Source: Paracoccaceae bacterium (GTDB lineage Bacteria; Pseudomonadota; Alphaproteobacteria; Rhodobacterales; Rhodobacteraceae). Taken from it: DNA of 57,601 bases. A program made the translations under genes and the position numbers. Of the stretch, positions 9,674 to 17,495 are shown piece after piece. Below the pieces are notes generated by a model. It ran no database searches, was not told the DNA's origin, and saw nothing but the letters and a program-made list of their open reading frames with translations. Within the stretch, counting starts at the first letter, position 1, and every line of letters starts with the position of its first letter. The stretch covers positions 1-57,601 of the forward strand of contig JAHDEX010000015.1 of assembly GCA_020628545.1 (NCBI GenBank), in the 5' to 3' direction.

Positions 9674-10708
9674 CTAGTCGCTAGATTCCGAGGATTTTGC
9701 CCAGAGGTTGATCTCTTCCTCGTTCGCGTATTTGTCGATCTCGGCCAGTTCATCCGCCGTGAAGTCGAGGTTGCCAACAGCCCCCGCGCAATCAATCACC
9801 TGCGATGGCTTTGATGCCCCGATGAGCGCTGTTGTGATGCCGCCGTCACGCAAAACCCAAGCGATGGCCATCTGCGCCAGCGTCTGACCCCGGCTCTCCG
9901 CGATCTCATTCAGTTTGCGGATATTGCTGATCGCCTTGTCCGACAGCATCCCCGGCGCCAAGGATTTACCCTGCGCCGCGCGTGAGTCCTCCGGCACGCC
10001 GCCCAGATACTTCTTCGTCAGCATCCCTTGCGCCAGCGGTGTGAAGGCGATGGATCCAACGCCCAGTTCATTCAGCGTCTCTTTCAGGCCATCCGTTTCC
10101 ACCCAACGATTCAGCATGTTGTAAGATGGCTGATGGATCAGACACGGTGTGCCAAGATCATTCAGGATCTTCACGGCCTGTCGCGTCCGCTCTGAGTTAT
10201 ACGATGAAATCCCAGCATAAAGCGCACGGCCCGACCGGACGATGTAGTCCAGCGCCCCCATCGTTTCTTCCAGCGGCGTATCCGGGTCAAACCGGTGCGA
10301 ATAGAAGATATCGACGTAATCAAGCCCCATCCGCTTGAGCGATTGGTCACAGGACGCGACAAGATATTTACGGCTGCCCCACTCTCCATAGGGCCCGTCC
10401 CACATATTGTACCCGGCTTTAGAACTGATGATCAGCTCATCCCGATACCCTTTGAAGTCTTCCTGCAAGATCGAACCAAACGCATGTTCCGCCGATCCCG
10501 GAGGTGGGCCATAGTTGTTGGCCAGGTCAAAATGCGTGATGCCATGGTCAAACGCGGTGCGACAAATGTCGCGCTTGGTCTCGTGAGGGAAGTCATGCCC
10601 GAAGTTGTGCCACAACCCGAGCGATACCGCAGGCAGCTTCACCCCCGATCGCCCGCAGCGTCGATACTGCATTGTTTCGTAGCGGTCTTCGGCAGGCTGA
10701 TAGGTCAT
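9674..10708 (-). CDS. Aldo/keto reductase, YghZ/GPR-like
   Basis: A 344-residue NADPH-dependent reductase of the (alpha/beta)8 fold. The opening [39 protein letters not shown] (catalytic Asp and Tyr), [20 protein letters not shown] (catalytic Lys) and [15 protein letters not shown] (catalytic His) match the AKR14/YghZ group, which reduces L-glyceraldehyde 3-phosphate and methylglyoxal in E. coli. [20 protein letters not shown] is the cofactor-phosphate region. The ATG at 10708 is chosen over a TTG two codons upstream. Substrate in this organism is inferred from similarity only. Confidence 0.88.
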   Translation of the reverse strand: MTYQPAEDRYETMQYRRCGRSGVKLPAVSLGLWHNFGHDFPHETKRDICRTAFDHGITHFDLANNYGPPPGSAEHAFGSILQEDFKGYRDELIISSKAGYNMWDGPYGEWGSRKYLVASCDQSLKRMGLDYVDIFYSHRFDPDTPLEETMGALDYIVRSGRALYAGISSYNSERTRQAVKILNDLGTPCLIHQPSYNMLNRWVETDGLKETLNELGVGSIAFTPLAQGMLTKKYLGGVPEDSRAAQGKSLAPGMLSDKAISNIRKLNEIAESRGQTLAQMAIAWVLRDGGITTALIGASKPSQVIDCAGAVGNLDFTADELAEIDKYANEEEINLWAKSSESSD

Positions 10709-10835
10709 GAGCAAATCATTTCATCGTTTTGGAAAGTCGTGACGCGGGTAGCGTTGACGTTAACATCTTAGAATGCGGGTGCAATTAAGTTTGTCGTGGA
10801 AAACAAGCTGCCGCATTCACAAAAGACCCATCCGC

Positions 10836-12698
10836 ATGACCGAGAAGCCCGCGACGACGACACCTGACACCGCTGTGCAACGCGAGGCGGCCATGCGCAG
10901 AATTGCGTCCCGGATCGACCGGCAGGCAATCTATCGTGCCGCGAGCAAGTCCAGTCTGGCCGGGATCCTCGTGCAAACAATTGATGGCACCGTTTTGTGG
11001 GCAAACGATGCTTACGGACGCATCATGGGGCATGATCCGGACTCGCTTGTCGGGAAACACCCGCTTGCCTTTGCGCTCCCGCCCGAAGACCGTCCCTCAG
11101 ACGCAGAGATCGCGCAATTTCGTTTTGTCAAACCGACGGACGACAAGCCTAGGGTGGAAGTCTTCCGCAACCGGCGCGGCGACGGCACGCTGATCTGGCT
11201 GGAAATACAGGTGGCCTTTGATCAAATTCGCGGCTTTGGCGAGGTCGTGATCCTCGCCGCCCGCGACATCAGCGATCAAGTTGCGCAGCGCGAAAAGCTG
11301 GAGGCTACGACGGCCGACCTGCGGCGCCTTGCCACCACCGACAGCCTGACCGGCCTTGCCAATCGTCATGCGTTCATGCGCACGCTGCGCGACGCGCTTG
11401 CGGCACAATCTCAGTCTGCTGATCTGGTCGCGCTGATGAACATCGATCTCGATCATTTCAAATCGATCAACGACAGTCATGGCCACGCTGCAGGCGACGC
11501 CATGCTTGCGCATCTTGCAACGATCCTCGCAGAGGTACTCGGCCCCGACGACGTCGCTGCCCGGATCGGCGGGGATGAGTTTGTGGTTCTGAGCCGCAAC
11601 GCGGTCTCCTTGTCCCATCTCGCTGAACGCGCACACGAATTGCTAATAAGGTTCGCCAAGCCATTGACCTTTGAAGATGTCACGCTCGAAGCTTCTCTGA
11701 GTATCGGGGCTGCAACTGCGGACGACGCGGATATGACCGCCGACACTCTGTTAAAGCGCGCGGACCTAGCCCTATACCAGGCAAAGGATCGCGGTCGCGG
11801 GCAAGTGGTTGTCTATGACCAAGCCTTGCACGATCAGCAGCGCGAGGCTGCGATATTCGCCACTGAGGTCAGAGGCGCCCTCTCAGACCAACAGCTGGCT
11901 TTCATGTTCCAACCGTCGATGCGATTGCGCGACGGCGAGATCGCCGGATTTGAAACACTCGTTCGGTGGAACCATCCACGCCATGGCTTCATCTCGCCAG
12001 CCGAATTCCTCCCCGTCGTTCGCAATCTCGGCCTGATGGCCTCTCTTGATTTCGCGGCGTTTGAAGCCGCAATTACCTTGGTTCAGCAGATGAGCGCCGC
12101 AGGCTTCACCCAGCAGCACGTCAGCTTCAACGCCTCGGCAGAGCTTTTGGCCCAAGACGGGTTTGCCGACACCTTTCTGTCCCGTCTGAACCAAGAAGGC
12201 ATTGCCCCCGACCGCATCGTGGTTGAAGTGCTGGAAACCGTGGTGATTGCCACGCAGGGGGCAAAGGACGTTTTTGCACGGGTGATCGGCAAACTGACCG
12301 AAAATGGTGTGAAAGTCCTGCTCGACGACTTCGGCACTGGCTATGCAGGACTTACCCATCTGGCGAAACTCGCCGTGTCGGGCGTCAAAATCGACCGGAG
12401 CTTGACCGAGAACATCCTGACTGACCGCCCCAGCGCCAAGATCATCGCGATGATGCACGATCTGTGCCACGAGCTGGACATGGACGTGGTGACCGAGGGC
12501 ATCGAATCCAAAGATCAGGCCGCGGCGTTATGGGATCTTGGAGGGCGTGTTTTGCAAGGCTTTTGGCTGGCCAAAGCGATGCCGTCGGACGTCACGCTGA
12601 ACTGGCTCAAAACCCACAAGGCGGAGCGGCCGTTTCTCAGTGCAACAGCGATTGCCGACACCTCCAACCGACGCTATCTAGGTGCGAACCTCAGTTAG
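10836..12698 (+). CDS. PAS-GGDEF-EAL cyclic-di-GMP protein
   Basis: A 620-residue cytoplasmic protein for synthesis and/or breakdown of cyclic di-GMP. A PAS domain spans about residues 30-150 (GTVLWANDAYGRIMGHDPDS). A GGDEF domain has an intact RIGGDEFVV near 245 and LDHFKSIND. An EAL domain from about 330 shows GFETLVRWNHP (ETL in place of EAL, catalytic Glu kept), FNAS, DDFGTGYAGL, VKIDRS and VTEGIES. All metal and catalytic residues appear present in both halves, so either activity is possible. No transmembrane segment is seen. Start uncertain: the ATG at 10773 is also in frame; neither has a good ribosome site. ettA follows after 11 bases. Confidence 0.9.
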   Translation: MTEKPATTTPDTAVQREAAMRRIASRIDRQAIYRAASKSSLAGILVQTIDGTVLWANDAYGRIMGHDPDSLVGKHPLAFALPPEDRPSDAEIAQFRFVKPTDDKPRVEVFRNRRGDGTLIWLEIQVAFDQIRGFGEVVILAARDISDQVAQREKLEATTADLRRLATTDSLTGLANRHAFMRTLRDALAAQSQSADLVALMNIDLDHFKSINDSHGHAAGDAMLAHLATILAEVLGPDDVAARIGGDEFVVLSRNAVSLSHLAERAHELLIRFAKPLTFEDVTLEASLSIGAATADDADMTADTLLKRADLALYQAKDRGRGQVVVYDQALHDQQREAAIFATEVRGALSDQQLAFMFQPSMRLRDGEIAGFETLVRWNHPRHGFISPAEFLPVVRNLGLMASLDFAAFEAAITLVQQMSAAGFTQQHVSFNASAELLAQDGFADTFLSRLNQEGIAPDRIVVEVLETVVIATQGAKDVFARVIGKLTENGVKVLLDDFGTGYAGLTHLAKLAVSGVKIDRSLTENILTDRPSAKIIAMMHDLCHELDMDVVTEGIESKDQAAALWDLGGRVLQGFWLAKAMPSDVTLNWLKTHKAERPFLSATAIADTSNRRYLGANLS

Positions 12699-12709
12699 CG
12701 GAGCATCAG

Positions 12710-14365
12710 ATGGCGGCCAATCAATTCGTCTATTTCATGGACGGTGTGTCGAAAACCTACCCCGGCGGCAAAAAGGTGTTTGAAAACATCCGCCTGAACT
12801 TCCTTCCGGGGGTGAAAATCGGCGTGGTTGGTGTGAACGGCACGGGTAAGTCGACCCTGATGCGGATCATGGCCGGTCAAGACAAAGAGTTTCAGGGCGA
12901 GGCATGGTCGGCCGAAGGTGTCCGCGTGGGCTACCTGCCGCAAGAGCCACAACTCGACGAGAGCCTGAACGTGCGCGAAAACGTCATGCTCGGCGTGGCT
13001 GACAAGAAAGCCGTACTCGATCGCTACAATGAGTTGGCGATGAATTATTCCGAAGAGACCGCCGATGAGATGGCCAAACTTCAGGATGAAATCGACGCGC
13101 AGAACCTTTGGGATCTCGACGCGCAGATCGACGTGTCGATGGAAGCATTGCGCTGCCCGCCAGACGATGCGGAAGTTAGCACACTTTCAGGCGGTGAACG
13201 TCGACGGGTAGCGCTGTGTAAGCTTCTGCTGGAAGCACCTGACATGCTGCTTCTCGACGAACCGACCAACCACTTGGACGCGGAAACCATCGCTTGGCTG
13301 CAGCAGCACCTGATGGACTACAAGGGCACGATCCTGATCGTCACCCACGACCGGTACTTCCTTGACGCCATCACCGGCTGGATCCTGGAATTGGACCGCG
13401 GCTCTGGCATCCCGCATGAGGGCAATTATTCGTCCTGGCTGGAAGCCAAAGCCAAACGGATGGAGCGTGAGGCAAAGGAAGATAAGTCCCGCCAAAAGAC
13501 GCTGGAACGCGAGCTGGAGTGGATGCGGCAAGGGGCAAAAGCGCGTCAGGCCAAGTCGAAAGCCCGTATCGCGGCCTACAACGACATGGCGAACCAGTCG
13601 GAGCGCGAAAAGGTTGGCCGCGCGCAAATCATCATCCCAAGCGGGCCGCGCCTCGGGTCGAAAGTGATCGAGGTTGAGAACCTTAAGAAGGCGATGGGCG
13701 ATAAGCTTCTGGTCGAAGGTCTCTCCTTTGACCTCCCCCCCGGTGGGATCGTCGGCGTGATCGGGCCAAACGGTGCGGGTAAATCGACCCTATTTTCGAT
13801 GCTCACTGGTCAGAATGAACCTGATGAAGGCACGATCGAATTCGGCGACACGGTGAAACTCGCCTTCGTCGATCAATCGCGGGATGCGCTTGATGACAAC
13901 AACACTGTCTGGGAAGAAATTTCCGGCGGGGCCGAGATCATTGAACTCGGTGATGCTACAATGAATTCGCGCGCCTATTGCTCTGCCTTCAACTTCAAGG
14001 GCGGCGATCAGCAGAAGAAACTCGGCATGCTATCGGGCGGTGAACGCAACCGCGTGCATATGGCAAAACTGCTCAAGTCGGGCGGCAACGTGCTGCTCCT
14101 CGACGAGCCGACCAACGATTTGGACGTCGAAACATTGCGGGCGCTCGAAGACGCGCTGGTGGATTTTGCGGGCTGCGCTGTCGTGATCAGCCACGACCGC
14201 TTCTTCCTCGACCGGATCTGCACCCACATCCTTGCCTTCGAAGGCGACGCGCATGTGGAGTGGTTCCAGGGTGCATTCTCTGACTATGAAGAAGACAAGA
14301 AGCGTCGCTTGGGACCGGACGCGTTGGAACCCAAACGCCTGAAGCACAAGAAGTTTGTGCGATAA
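12710..14365 (+). CDS. ettA: Energy-dependent translational throttle protein EttA (ABC-F)
   Basis: A ribosome-binding ABC-F ATPase of 551 residues with no membrane domain. Two nucleotide-binding cassettes: Walker A GVNGTGKST and GPNGAGKST, signature LSGGERRRVALC and LSGGERNRVHMA, Walker B LLLDEPTNHLDAET and LLLDEPTNDLDVET. The linker with WLEAKAKRMEREAKEDKSRQ and the EttA-type start NQFVYFMDGVSKTYPGGKKV distinguish it from Uup. In E. coli EttA gates the first elongation step according to ATP/ADP level. The ATG at 12710 has GGAG 8 bases upstream. Confidence 0.95.
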   Translation: MAANQFVYFMDGVSKTYPGGKKVFENIRLNFLPGVKIGVVGVNGTGKSTLMRIMAGQDKEFQGEAWSAEGVRVGYLPQEPQLDESLNVRENVMLGVADKKAVLDRYNELAMNYSEETADEMAKLQDEIDAQNLWDLDAQIDVSMEALRCPPDDAEVSTLSGGERRRVALCKLLLEAPDMLLLDEPTNHLDAETIAWLQQHLMDYKGTILIVTHDRYFLDAITGWILELDRGSGIPHEGNYSSWLEAKAKRMEREAKEDKSRQKTLERELEWMRQGAKARQAKSKARIAAYNDMANQSEREKVGRAQIIIPSGPRLGSKVIEVENLKKAMGDKLLVEGLSFDLPPGGIVGVIGPNGAGKSTLFSMLTGQNEPDEGTIEFGDTVKLAFVDQSRDALDDNNTVWEEISGGAEIIELGDATMNSRAYCSAFNFKGGDQQKKLGMLSGGERNRVHMAKLLKSGGNVLLLDEPTNDLDVETLRALEDALVDFAGCAVVISHDRFFLDRICTHILAFEGDAHVEWFQGAFSDYEEDKKRRLGPDALEPKRLKHKKFVR

Positions 14366-14387
14366 GCAGACGAAAGCATCACTTGAC

Positions 14388-14410
14388 GGCGGTATCGGTC
14401 CGATATCGCC
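14388..14410. promoter_or_regulatory. Near-perfect 23-bp palindrome downstream of ettA
   Basis: GGCGGTATCGG (14388-14398), one central T, then CCGATATCGCC (14400-14410); only one position departs from perfect symmetry. It begins 22 bases after the ettA stop and lies in the leader region of the first cold-shock gene, overlapping a TTGACG. It has no following U tract. An operator or a 3' end hairpin are both possible. Confidence 0.4.
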
Positions 14411-14579
14411 GATCAAAGAGATATGTGTTGCTATACGGTTCAAAGAGGCGCATAGCGCTGGTGCAACGTTACTCTACTCGACCCACTGTTTTCCATCTGG
14501 CTGCAGTCTTTCGATCTAGCATTGACCAAGCCAGGCTATCGCACCCATGCGGATGGCATTCATGAAAAAGGAAAACACG

Positions 14580-14786
14580 ATGGCAAACGGCACCGTGAAA
14601 TGGTTCAACACAACTAAGGGGTTCGGCTTTATCGCACCCGACGATGGCGGCAAGGACGTCTTCGTTCACATCAGTGCTGTTGAACGTGCAGGTCTGACGG
14701 GCCTGCGTGACGACCAGAAGGTCACTTATGACGTCGAAGCCGGTCGTGATGGCCGCGAGTCGGCGATCAACATCGCGACGGCCTAA
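14580..14786 (+). CDS. Cold-shock protein, CspA family (first copy)
   Basis: A 68-residue single cold-shock domain that binds single-stranded nucleic acid and melts RNA structure. RNP1 is KGFGFIAP and RNP2 is DVFVHIS, both intact. The ATG at 14580 follows AAAAAGGAAAACACG, a good ribosome site. It is one of two tandem paralogues about 250 bases apart with over 80% shared residues by eye. A 200-base upstream region without genes probably holds a long 5' leader, as in other csp mRNAs. Confidence 0.95.
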   Translation: MANGTVKWFNTTKGFGFIAPDDGGKDVFVHISAVERAGLTGLRDDQKVTYDVEAGRDGRESAINIATA

Positions 14787-14803
14787 GGGCTTCAAGACAT
14801 TTC

Positions 14804-14829
14804 GGCTGGCGCGGTCATTCGCGCCAGCC
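14804..14829 (+). terminator. Strong 10-bp hairpin after first csp gene
   Basis: GGCTGGCGCG (14804-14813), loop GTCATT, CGCGCCAGCC (14820-14829): perfect stem, 17 bases after the stop codon. It lacks a U tract (ACCAGGCGG follows), so it may be a leaky terminator or a 3' stability hairpin. Confidence 0.55.
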
Positions 14830-15032
14830 ACCAGGCGGATTTCGCCATTTGGTTGAGCAGCTTAGCGCCAAAACCCCAACTTTTCTTGCATTTCAGCCTA
14901 TAAAGCGTAGTCTCAATCTGCGCGTTCTATCTATCTCGACTACTGCACCATTCCGGCCCAGCCTTCGACATTGACCACGACACGCCGCACCGCTGCACCA
15001 ACGCGAGCGGGTACTATTGAAGGAAAGAAGAC

Positions 15033-15242
15033 ATGGCTTCAGGCACTGTCAAATGGTTCAACACGACAAAAGGTTACGGGTTTATCGCCCCTGACGGCGG
15101 CAGCAAGGACGTTTTTGTCCATATCTCTGCCGTCGAACGCTCCGGTCTGACCGGGCTGCGCGACGACCAGAAGGTCAACTTCGATATCGAAGCTGGCCGT
15201 GATGGTCGCGAAAGCGCCGTTAACCTGACTGTCGCGGACTAA
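15033..15242 (+). CDS. Cold-shock protein, CspA family (second copy)
   Basis: A 69-residue cold-shock domain protein nearly identical to the copy just upstream ([54 protein letters not shown]). RNP1 KGYGFIAP and RNP2 DVFVHIS are intact. Ribosome site AAGGAAAGAAGAC. It has its own 200-base upstream region with a TATAAA at 14899 and shares the 9-mer CATTGACCA with the leader of the first copy. This suggests the duplication included leader sequence. It ends in a clear terminator. Confidence 0.95.
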   Translation: MASGTVKWFNTTKGYGFIAPDGGSKDVFVHISAVERSGLTGLRDDQKVNFDIEAGRDGRESAVNLTVAD

Positions 15243-15263
15243 CCTCGCGGCTGAAATTTGACG

Positions 15264-15291
15264 AAGGGCGCCTCACTGGGCGCCCTTTTTT
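15264..15291 (+). terminator. Rho-independent terminator of second csp gene
   Basis: AAGGGCGCC, loop TCACTG, GGCGCCCTT followed by TTTT. Starts 22 bases after the stop codon. Classic stem plus U tract. It may also serve the convergent dodecin gene. Confidence 0.9.
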
Positions 15292-15303
15292 GTTGGGATT
15301 TCG

Positions 15304-15507
15304 TTAGTCGTCCAGGACAAACGTAATTTTTAAAACGACGCGGTACTCCGAAATCTTGCCGTCTTTGACGGTCACTTTCTGATCAGACACCCAAGCGCCG
15401 GAAATACCCTTTAGCGTCTTGGAGGCTTCTTTGATCCCCTCTTCCACAGCATCGTCGAACGACTTGCTGGAGGAGGCGATGATTTCGATGACCTTTGCAA
15501 CTGACAT
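15304..15507 (-). CDS. Dodecin family flavin-binding protein
   Basis: A 67-residue protein that in the family forms a hollow dodecamer storing and shielding flavin (or CoA). The sequence VAKVIEIIASSSKSFDDAVE, the GAWVSDQKVTVKDGKI segment with the flavin-stacking Trp, and ISEYRVVLKITFVLDD fit the dodecin beta-alpha-beta-beta fold throughout. GGGAGACATTAC precedes the ATG. It is convergent with the second csp gene and shares its terminator. Confidence 0.92.
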   Translation of the reverse strand: MSVAKVIEIIASSSKSFDDAVEEGIKEASKTLKGISGAWVSDQKVTVKDGKISEYRVVLKITFVLDD

Positions 15508-15541
15508 GTAATGTCTCCCTAGTGGCTATTGAACTGTCCCT

Positions 15542-16126
15542 TCACAACAAATCCACATCGTCTGCAGCCTCCACCAAAAGCATTCCATCCGGAAAAGGCT
15601 GCATCAATGCGGCGGCGGCCTCTTGCGAGCCGCTCAACCATAAGCCTAGCTGATCAGACGTCAAAAGCACACCCATCCGGTGGTGGATGTCACGTACGTC
15701 AGCCGAAGGCTCACAGGTCACGGTTGCAACCTGCGCCACTTCAGTCCCGCCAGGTGCTTTCCACACATCATAGATTGCCGCGAACCACAGCAGCGCACCA
15801 TCCTTCCGGGTGATCCGCCACGGCTGCTTCTTACGTTTCTCACCGGTCCATTCGTACCAGCCATCCACGGGCACAACGGCACGCTTCACTCCTTCGTAGG
15901 CAGATTTATCGAAAACCGTTTCGGACCGCGCGTTGATGATGGTCTCCATCACCGGACGCCCGCGCGCATTCACGCGGCCCACCGGAATAATCCCCCACCG
16001 CATCTCGCGCGGGCCATCAGCGGCCAGGGTCCAAATCGCCTCGCCCGGTTTCATATTCAAACGTGGCTCTGGCGCGGAGACACCCGGCAAGCCCGGGTCG
16101 CGCGTTAGAAAAAGCCGCCCCGGCAA
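15542..16126 (-). CDS. SRAP (YedK/HMCES-like) protein lacking Cys2
   Basis: SRAP proteins cap abasic sites by bonding the N-terminal Cys2 to DNA. This 194-residue member keeps INARSET (Asn), VDGWYEW (Glu) and DIHHRMGVLL (His), but begins Met-Pro-Gly-Arg instead of Met-Cys-Gly-Arg. The segment between the N-terminus and PRLNMKPGE is also shorter than usual. The start is a TTG at 16126. GGAG lies six bases upstream, inside the end of tesA, and a TGA stands two codons before, so no longer N-terminus is possible in this frame. Without Cys2 the canonical thiazolidine crosslink cannot form. It may be a divergent subfamily, a non-crosslinking AP-site binder, or decaying. Confidence 0.88.
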   Translation of the reverse strand: MPGRLFLTRDPGLPGVSAPEPRLNMKPGEAIWTLAADGPREMRWGIIPVGRVNARGRPVMETIINARSETVFDKSAYEGVKRAVVPVDGWYEWTGEKRKKQPWRITRKDGALLWFAAIYDVWKAPGGTEVAQVATVTCEPSADVRDIHHRMGVLLTSDQLGLWLSGSQEAAAALMQPFPDGMLLVEAADDVDLL

Positions 16127-16129
16127 TGC

Positions 16130-16789
16130 TCACTCCAACCCGCGAATAAACTCGGCCACCATCGGACCCATGTCTTCGACAATCAACCCGATGCCCTCTG
16201 CTGTCGGATGCAACCCATCGCCCTGCATGAAGGGCGTGATTGTCCCATCGCCGCTTGCCGCCACCAAAGCCGCAAAAAAAGCAGGGTACAGCGGCGCGTC
16301 ATACTCTGCGGAAAGGTCAGTGTAGATCGCATCGAAGGTGTCTTTGTAGGCGGGACCATAGTTGCTTCCCACGTCTAGCCCAACCAACAGCACCGGCACG
16401 CCTTTCGCTGCTGCCGCCTCCATAATTGCAGTCAGGTTTTCGCGCGTGAGCGCCGGATCAAAGCCGCGCAGGTAGTCATTTGCGCCCAATGCCAGGATCA
16501 TCCCATCCACGTCGTCGGTCAGCGTCCAATCAACCCGCGCGAGGCCGCCAGCCGTGGTATCGCCAGAGACACCCGCGTTACGCAGCTCCACGTCGATACC
16601 TTGCTCTGACAGCCAGGTATTCAGCTGCGGCACCAACCCATTGCTCGGCACTAGCCCGTAGCCTGCGGTCAGGCTGTCACCCAGAGCCGCCACCACCACC
16701 TCATCCGCCTGCGCCGCCGAGGCCGCAAAGAGAGTGATCAGGCCAAGGTTGCGCAAGCCGCGCAGCGCCCCATATCCAACTGAGACCAA
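16130..16789 (-). CDS. tesA: Arylesterase / lysophospholipase, TesA-like GDSL hydrolase
   Basis: Periplasmic SGNH esterase, about 219 residues. Block I is VVVAALGDSLTAGYGL, block II NAGVSGDTTAGG, block III LALGANDYLRGF and block V GDGLHPTAEG; these give the Ser, Gly, Asn and Asp-His. A signal peptide (RNLGLITLFAASAAQA-DE) precedes the domain. No ATG lies upstream in frame; TTG at 16789 is the likeliest start, TTG at about 16759 is an alternative. It is divergent from the YbbA-like ATPase, the same arrangement as tesA-ybbA-ybbP in E. coli. Its stop overlaps the ribosome site of the SRAP gene, so the two are coupled. Confidence 0.9.
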   Translation of the reverse strand: MVSVGYGALRGLRNLGLITLFAASAAQADEVVVAALGDSLTAGYGLVPSNGLVPQLNTWLSEQGIDVELRNAGVSGDTTAGGLARVDWTLTDDVDGMILALGANDYLRGFDPALTRENLTAIMEAAAAKGVPVLLVGLDVGSNYGPAYKDTFDAIYTDLSAEYDAPLYPAFFAALVAASGDGTITPFMQGDGLHPTAEGIGLIVEDMGPMVAEFIRGLE

Positions 16790-16808
16790 ACGTTCGAAAG
16801 CCCGCCTA

Positions 16809-17495
16809 ATGTCCGATCCGACCCTGACCTTGTCCAATGTCTCACTTTCCTTGATGGGCAACGCCGGAACGGTTGATATCCTGCACGACATCTCGCTTGA
16901 CGTCACTTCGGGAGAAACGCTGGGGCTGGTTGGGCCAAGTGGGTCGGGCAAATCATCGCTCCTTATGGTCATGGGCGGGCTGGAGATGGCCACCGGTGGT
17001 CAGGTGCAGGCTTTGGGCCAGGACCTGACGGCGATGAACGAAGATCAACTCGCCCTCTTTCGCAGGGATAATATGGGGGTGGTGTTCCAATCTTTCCACC
17101 TGATCCCCACGATGACGGCACTAGAGAATGTCGCGACACCATTGGAACTGGCCGGAGACCGCGACGCTTTTGCCAAAGCCGAAGCCGAATTGGATGCGGT
17201 TGGCCTTGCCGACCGGCTCGATCATTACCCCAGCCAGATGTCCGGCGGTGAACAGCAACGCGTCGCCCTCGCCCGCGCATCTGCCCCACGCCCGCGTATT
17301 CTGCTTGCCGACGAACCCACCGGAAACCTCGACGAGACCAATGGCCGTGCAATCATGAACCTCCTGTTTGATCTACGTGACCGCCACGGTGCGACGCTGA
17401 TCATGGTCACCCACTCTGCCGACCTTGCCGCCCGCTGCGACCGGGTGATCCGTCTGCGTGATGGTCGGATCGACCAGACGAAAGCCGCCGCATGA
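16809..17495 (+). CDS. ybbA: ABC transporter ATP-binding protein, YbbA/LolD-like
   Basis: A 228-residue ATPase of the MacB/LolD/FtsE type. Walker A GPSGSGKSS, Q-loop VFQSFHLIPTMTALENV, signature MSGGEQQRVALARA, Walker B ILLADEPTGNLDE and the switch His in MVTHSADLA are all visible. It overlaps the permease gene by four bases (ATGA), so the pair is co-translated. Next to tesA, it matches the conserved tesA-ybbA-ybbP cluster, whose substrate is not firmly known. Confidence 0.92.
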   Translation: MSDPTLTLSNVSLSLMGNAGTVDILHDISLDVTSGETLGLVGPSGSGKSSLLMVMGGLEMATGGQVQALGQDLTAMNEDQLALFRRDNMGVVFQSFHLIPTMTALENVATPLELAGDRDAFAKAEAELDAVGLADRLDHYPSQMSGGEQQRVALARASAPRPRILLADEPTGNLDETNGRAIMNLLFDLRDRHGATLIMVTHSADLAARCDRVIRLRDGRIDQTKAAA

